Shown here: positions 7,362 to 9,171 of the stretch, piece after piece
How positions within the stretch are numbered: position 1 is the stretch's first letter
How the letters are laid out: the number at the start of each line of letters is the position of its first letter
Origin: Acidithiobacillus sp.
GTDB lineage: Bacteria > Pseudomonadota > Gammaproteobacteria > Acidithiobacillales > Acidithiobacillaceae
Length of the DNA: 9,171 bases
Assembly (NCBI GenBank): GCA_027445725.1
Contig: DAIAVG010000044.1
Coordinates: 1-9,171, forward strand
Reading direction: 5' to 3'
The notes under the pieces: generated by a model
What the model saw: the letters and a program-made list of their open reading frames with translations, nothing else
Databases searched by the model: none
What the model was told of the DNA's origin: nothing
Program-made: the position numbers and the translations under genes

Positions 7362-7364
7362 GAC
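7349..7364. repeat. Inverted repeat over the divergent -10 elements
   Basis: GTCAT (7349-7353) and ATGAC (7360-7364) form perfect inverted arms around a 6-base centre. The repeat covers both the nadB -10 (7352-7357) and the rpoE -10 (7356-7361), a position suited to an operator. Five-base arms can also arise by chance. Confidence 0.4.
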
Positions 7365-7380
7365 AGGCTGATAAGGTGAA
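7352..7380 (-). promoter_or_regulatory. Probable sigma-70 promoter of nadB
   Basis: On the minus strand, TTCACC (7375-7380; 4 of 6 consensus) and TATCAT (7352-7357; 5 of 6) are spaced by exactly 17 bases. Transcription would start near 7345, leaving a leader of nearly 50 bases before the nadB ATG. Its -10 shares bases with the proposed rpoE -10 on the other strand. Confidence 0.6.
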
Positions 7381-7418
7381 GAACGGCACCTAAAGAACAA
7401 AGGGAAGGAAAAGGCCGA

Positions 7419-8045
7419 ATGGGTAAGATTACGGGACGCAGCACGGCGGGCGGTCAGGAACATGGCGCACCCAGTGACCTGCTCCTCGTCCAGCGCGTGC
7501 AAAAGGGAGAGAAGGGGGCATTTGATCTCCTGGTACGCAAATACCAGCACAAGGTGATTTCCTTGGTCGGGCGTTTTGTGCGCACGCCCGAGGAGGCCGA
7601 AGATGTGGCCCAGGAAGCATTTGTCAAAGCCTATCGTGCGCTCGCCAATTTTCGCGGCGACAGCGCTTTTTATACCTGGTTGTATCGTATCGCCGTCAAT
7701 ACGGCAAAAAATCACCTCGTAGCCCAGGGCCGCCAGGTTTCTATTGTGGATGCAGAAACCGAAGATGCGGAACAATTTGCCGGTGCCGATGGACTAAGAG
7801 AGTACGATACTCCGGAAGGGCTGTTGCTCAGTAAGGAATTGGCAGAACATATTGATACGGCATTGACGGCGTTGCCGGAGGATTTGCGCACGGCGGTGAC
7901 TTTGCGCGAGTTTGAAGGCTTGAGTTACGACGAAATTGCCCTGGTCATGGAGTGTCCGGTGGGAACGGTGAGGTCCCGGATCTTTCGGGCGCGTGAAGCA
8001 ATTGCCAAGGTTTTGGCCCCTTTGTTAGAGCAGGAAAAGTCATGA
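7419..8045 (+). CDS. rpoE: Extracytoplasmic-function sigma factor RpoE/AlgU
   Basis: Encodes 208 residues (E. coli RpoE 191; the extra length is mainly an N-terminal extension of about 17 residues before the conserved DLLLVQRVQKGEKGAF). Region 2 is strongly conserved: QEAFVKAYRAL (65-75), then FRGDSAFYTWLYRIAVNTAK (78-97), the core and -10 recognition part. Region 4 helix-turn-helix spans about 150-197, with LPEDLR, GLSYDEIALVMECPVGTVRS and RIFRAREAI. This directs RNA polymerase to envelope-stress genes and is held inactive by the anti-sigma factor encoded next. The ATG at 7419 has AAGGA about 9 bases and AAGG 4 bases upstream. The stop overlaps the rseA start as ATGA (8042-8045), implying coupled translation of sigma and anti-sigma. 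The divergent neighbour nadB matches the classic arrangement in E. coli and Pseudomonas. Confidence 0.96.
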   Translation: MGKITGRSTAGGQEHGAPSDLLLVQRVQKGEKGAFDLLVRKYQHKVISLVGRFVRTPEEAEDVAQEAFVKAYRALANFRGDSAFYTWLYRIAVNTAKNHLVAQGRQVSIVDAETEDAEQFAGADGLREYDTPEGLLLSKELAEHIDTALTALPEDLRTAVTLREFEGLSYDEIALVMECPVGTVRSRIFRAREAIAKVLAPLLEQEKS

Positions 8046-8707
8046 ACGATGAAACGCAAAAAGAACTGATGGCGTTCATGGAAGGCGAGCTGACCGGGCT
8101 GCGCGCCAACCGCTTAGCCGCGCGTTTACAAAGCGAGCGCGGATTGAGAGAGGCTTGGGAGTCTCAGTATCGCATCTCTTTTCTTCTGCAAAATGACCGG
8201 AAAGGGGTCCAGTTAGCGTCGGCCGATTTCGCAGACCGGGTTGCCTGGGCGATTGTGAGCGAACCCAGTATCTTGGCCCCGCAGACCGCGCAGCGGCGGG
8301 GTATTTCCGGGAGTTTCTGGATTAAGGCGGGTTCCGTTGCTGCGGTGTTGGTGGTGTCAGTGACTCTGGTGGGCATCCTGCCGCATGACATCGTGTCGGA
8401 TCAATCTGTTGCTGGCAGCGGGGCCGGTCATTACGCAAAGACCGCCATGCTGAGGGGCTTTTCGTCCCGCAGTGAGGAATTCCATCTGCGCCCCGTAGCC
8501 AACTTTACGCCGCGGAGCTCCGGCACAGATATACTCATCCAGAGAGATATTCAGCGGCTCTGGGTGCCCGGCAGTGGTAATTACCTCGTCTCTTCGCAAG
8601 TTTCCTCTGCCTATGGTTCGGGTCAGTCTGGTCTGGAAAGTACGGCCTATACGCCTGCGGAGGGTATCAGCGCAGCTTCCATGGCTTTTCCTGCAGGTAA
8701 TCCCTAG
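8042..8707 (+). CDS. rseA: RseA/MucA-type anti-sigma factor
   Basis: Encodes 221 residues. The N-terminal cytoplasmic part (about 1-75) has the anti-sigma pattern KELMAFMEGELTG followed by helices with REAWESQYRISFLLQ, which in RseA/MucA wrap around the sigma factor. One membrane segment follows (about 92-113, FWIKAGSVAAVLVVSVTLVG), then a periplasmic tail of about 108 residues, rich in S, G and A, that I cannot match to known RseA or MucA periplasmic domains. In the known system, regulated proteolysis of this protein under envelope stress frees RpoE. The start overlaps the rpoE stop by 4 bases. No rseB/mucB or rseC/mucC follows; the next gene is a DegQ/MucD-type protease 136 bases on. Identity rests on the N-domain pattern, single helix and position. 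Confidence 0.88.
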   Translation: MNDETQKELMAFMEGELTGLRANRLAARLQSERGLREAWESQYRISFLLQNDRKGVQLASADFADRVAWAIVSEPSILAPQTAQRRGISGSFWIKAGSVAAVLVVSVTLVGILPHDIVSDQSVAGSGAGHYAKTAMLRGFSSRSEEFHLRPVANFTPRSSGTDILIQRDIQRLWVPGSGNYLVSSQVSSAYGSGQSGLESTAYTPAEGISAASMAFPAGNP

Positions 8708-8843
8708 AATCACAGCGTCAGTTAAAATGAACGTCGGTGCGCATAGTCGGGAGGGGCGGCGCCTGTTGCTAAGTACAGCAGATACCGAGATGATAGACAC
8801 GGTCTTAGATTGAGTAATAAATTGGATGGTTGGGAGGGGTTTC
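8708..8843. other. Spacer between rseA and the protease gene
   Basis: This 136-base gap has no gene I can support and no hairpin followed by a T-run, so read-through from rpoE-rseA into the protease gene is possible. Weak promoter-like pieces are present: TTGCTA (8766-8771) with GATGAT (8789-8794) at 17-base spacing, and an isolated TAAAAT (8723-8728). None is convincing. No sigma-E type pair was found. Confidence 0.4.
8832..8837 (+). promoter_or_regulatory. Strong ribosome binding site favouring the TTG start
   Basis: GGGAGG, within GGGAGGGG (8832-8839), lies 6 bases before a TTG at 8844. The in-frame ATG at 8826 lies upstream of this site and has no ribosome binding site of its own, so the TTG is the better start. 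Confidence 0.6.
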
Positions 8844-9171
8844 TTGAAAAATCGCGTGCTGGGTAGACAGCGCCTTGCAGTGGCGCTTTGTGTGGGTTTG
8901 GGACTGAGCATAGGGACGGTGGCGCCTACTTGGGCGGATGCCGGCACCAGTGGTCAGGCATTGGTGGGTTTGCCTGATTTTACGCCCATCGTCAAACAGT
9001 ATGGACCTGCTGTGGTGAACATCAGCACGACGGAGACCAGAGTGGCGCGTGGTGTGACTTCCCCCTTCCCGCCGAACTCTCCCCTGAATCAGTTTTTCGC
9101 CCCCTTCTTTGGCGCACCGGGGCAACCTGGAGCACCTGGTGGCGGAGCCGGACAGAAATATCAGGTGCAAT
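8844..9171 (+). CDS. mucD: Periplasmic DegQ/MucD-type serine protease, N-terminal part only
   Basis: Runs off the window after 109 codons. Starting from the TTG at 8844, residues 1-31 form a Sec signal peptide: basic N-terminus (KNR, R8, R10), hydrophobic core (about 11-27) and a probable cleavage after TWA (29-31). The mature start LPDFTPIVKQYGPAVVNIST is typical of Do/DegP/DegQ/MucD proteases just before the trypsin-like domain. It is followed by a proline- and glycine-rich stretch with FFAPFFGAPG, as in the loop at the front of the family's protease domain. The catalytic His-Asp-Ser triad and PDZ domains would lie beyond the window. The family degrades or chaperones misfolded periplasmic proteins; MucD also dampens AlgU signalling in Pseudomonas. 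Its place after rpoE-rseA supports the mucD name over degP or degQ, though that choice is an inference. Confidence 0.85.
   Translation, partial: MKNRVLGRQRLAVALCVGLGLSIGTVAPTWADAGTSGQALVGLPDFTPIVKQYGPAVVNISTTETRVARGVTSPFPPNSPLNQFFAPFFGAPGQPGAPGGGAGQKYQVQ

Noticed and set aside
7298..7444. 49-codon upstream extension of nadB
   Set aside because: The NadB N-terminus normally begins a few residues before the FAD fold. The extension is not NadB-like, would include the nadB promoter, and would overlap the rpoE start. The ATG at 7297 has a good ribosome binding site.
8357..8947. Minus-strand open frame spanning rseA, the spacer and the protease start
   Set aside because: No recognisable domain, and it crosses two real genes and a spacer in antisense.

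Overview
This window looks like chromosomal backbone DNA of a GC-rich gammaproteobacterium-like organism. The nadB / rpoE-rseA-mucD arrangement, with ygfZ close by, is the synteny known from Pseudomonas and relatives. The protein sequences would suit an Acidithiobacillus-type acidophile, but that is a guess from general impression and needs a database search.

Layout, left to right. Positions 1-74 hold a tRNA-Ala (anticodon GGC) that lacks only its first two bases because the window starts inside it; a Rho-independent terminator follows. About 250 bases then hold the C-terminal remnant of a FIST-domain sensor protein, with no recognisable N-terminal part or start codon. Next are cydD and cydC on the plus strand, overlapping by 8 bases, encoding the two halves of the heterodimeric CydDC ABC exporter needed for cytochrome bd assembly and periplasmic thiol balance. 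cydC converges on a minus-strand pair: a small two-helix membrane protein of unknown function and ygfZ, a folate-dependent protein for Fe-S cluster enzymes. A YgfX-like membrane protein gene lies head to head with ygfZ and tail to tail with nadB (L-aspartate oxidase, NAD synthesis), overlapping both in antisense. A 121-base divergent control region separates nadB from rpoE (extracytoplasmic sigma factor) and its translationally coupled anti-sigma gene rseA. The window ends in the first 109 codons of a secreted DegQ/MucD-type serine protease.

Shared theme: most genes serve the cell envelope and redox upkeep. CydDC exports reductant, YgfZ protects or repairs Fe-S enzymes, NadB feeds quinolinate to the Fe-S enzyme NadA, and RpoE/RseA/MucD senses and clears misfolded envelope proteins. 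The anti-sigma operon lacks rseB/mucB between rseA and the protease gene.

I found no mobile element, CRISPR array or clear new system. The points most worth a second look are the FIST remnant beside the tRNA, the inverted repeat over the overlapping divergent nadB/rpoE -10 elements, the doubly overlapping ygfX-like gene, the unknown membrane protein with paired cysteines, and the missing rseB.
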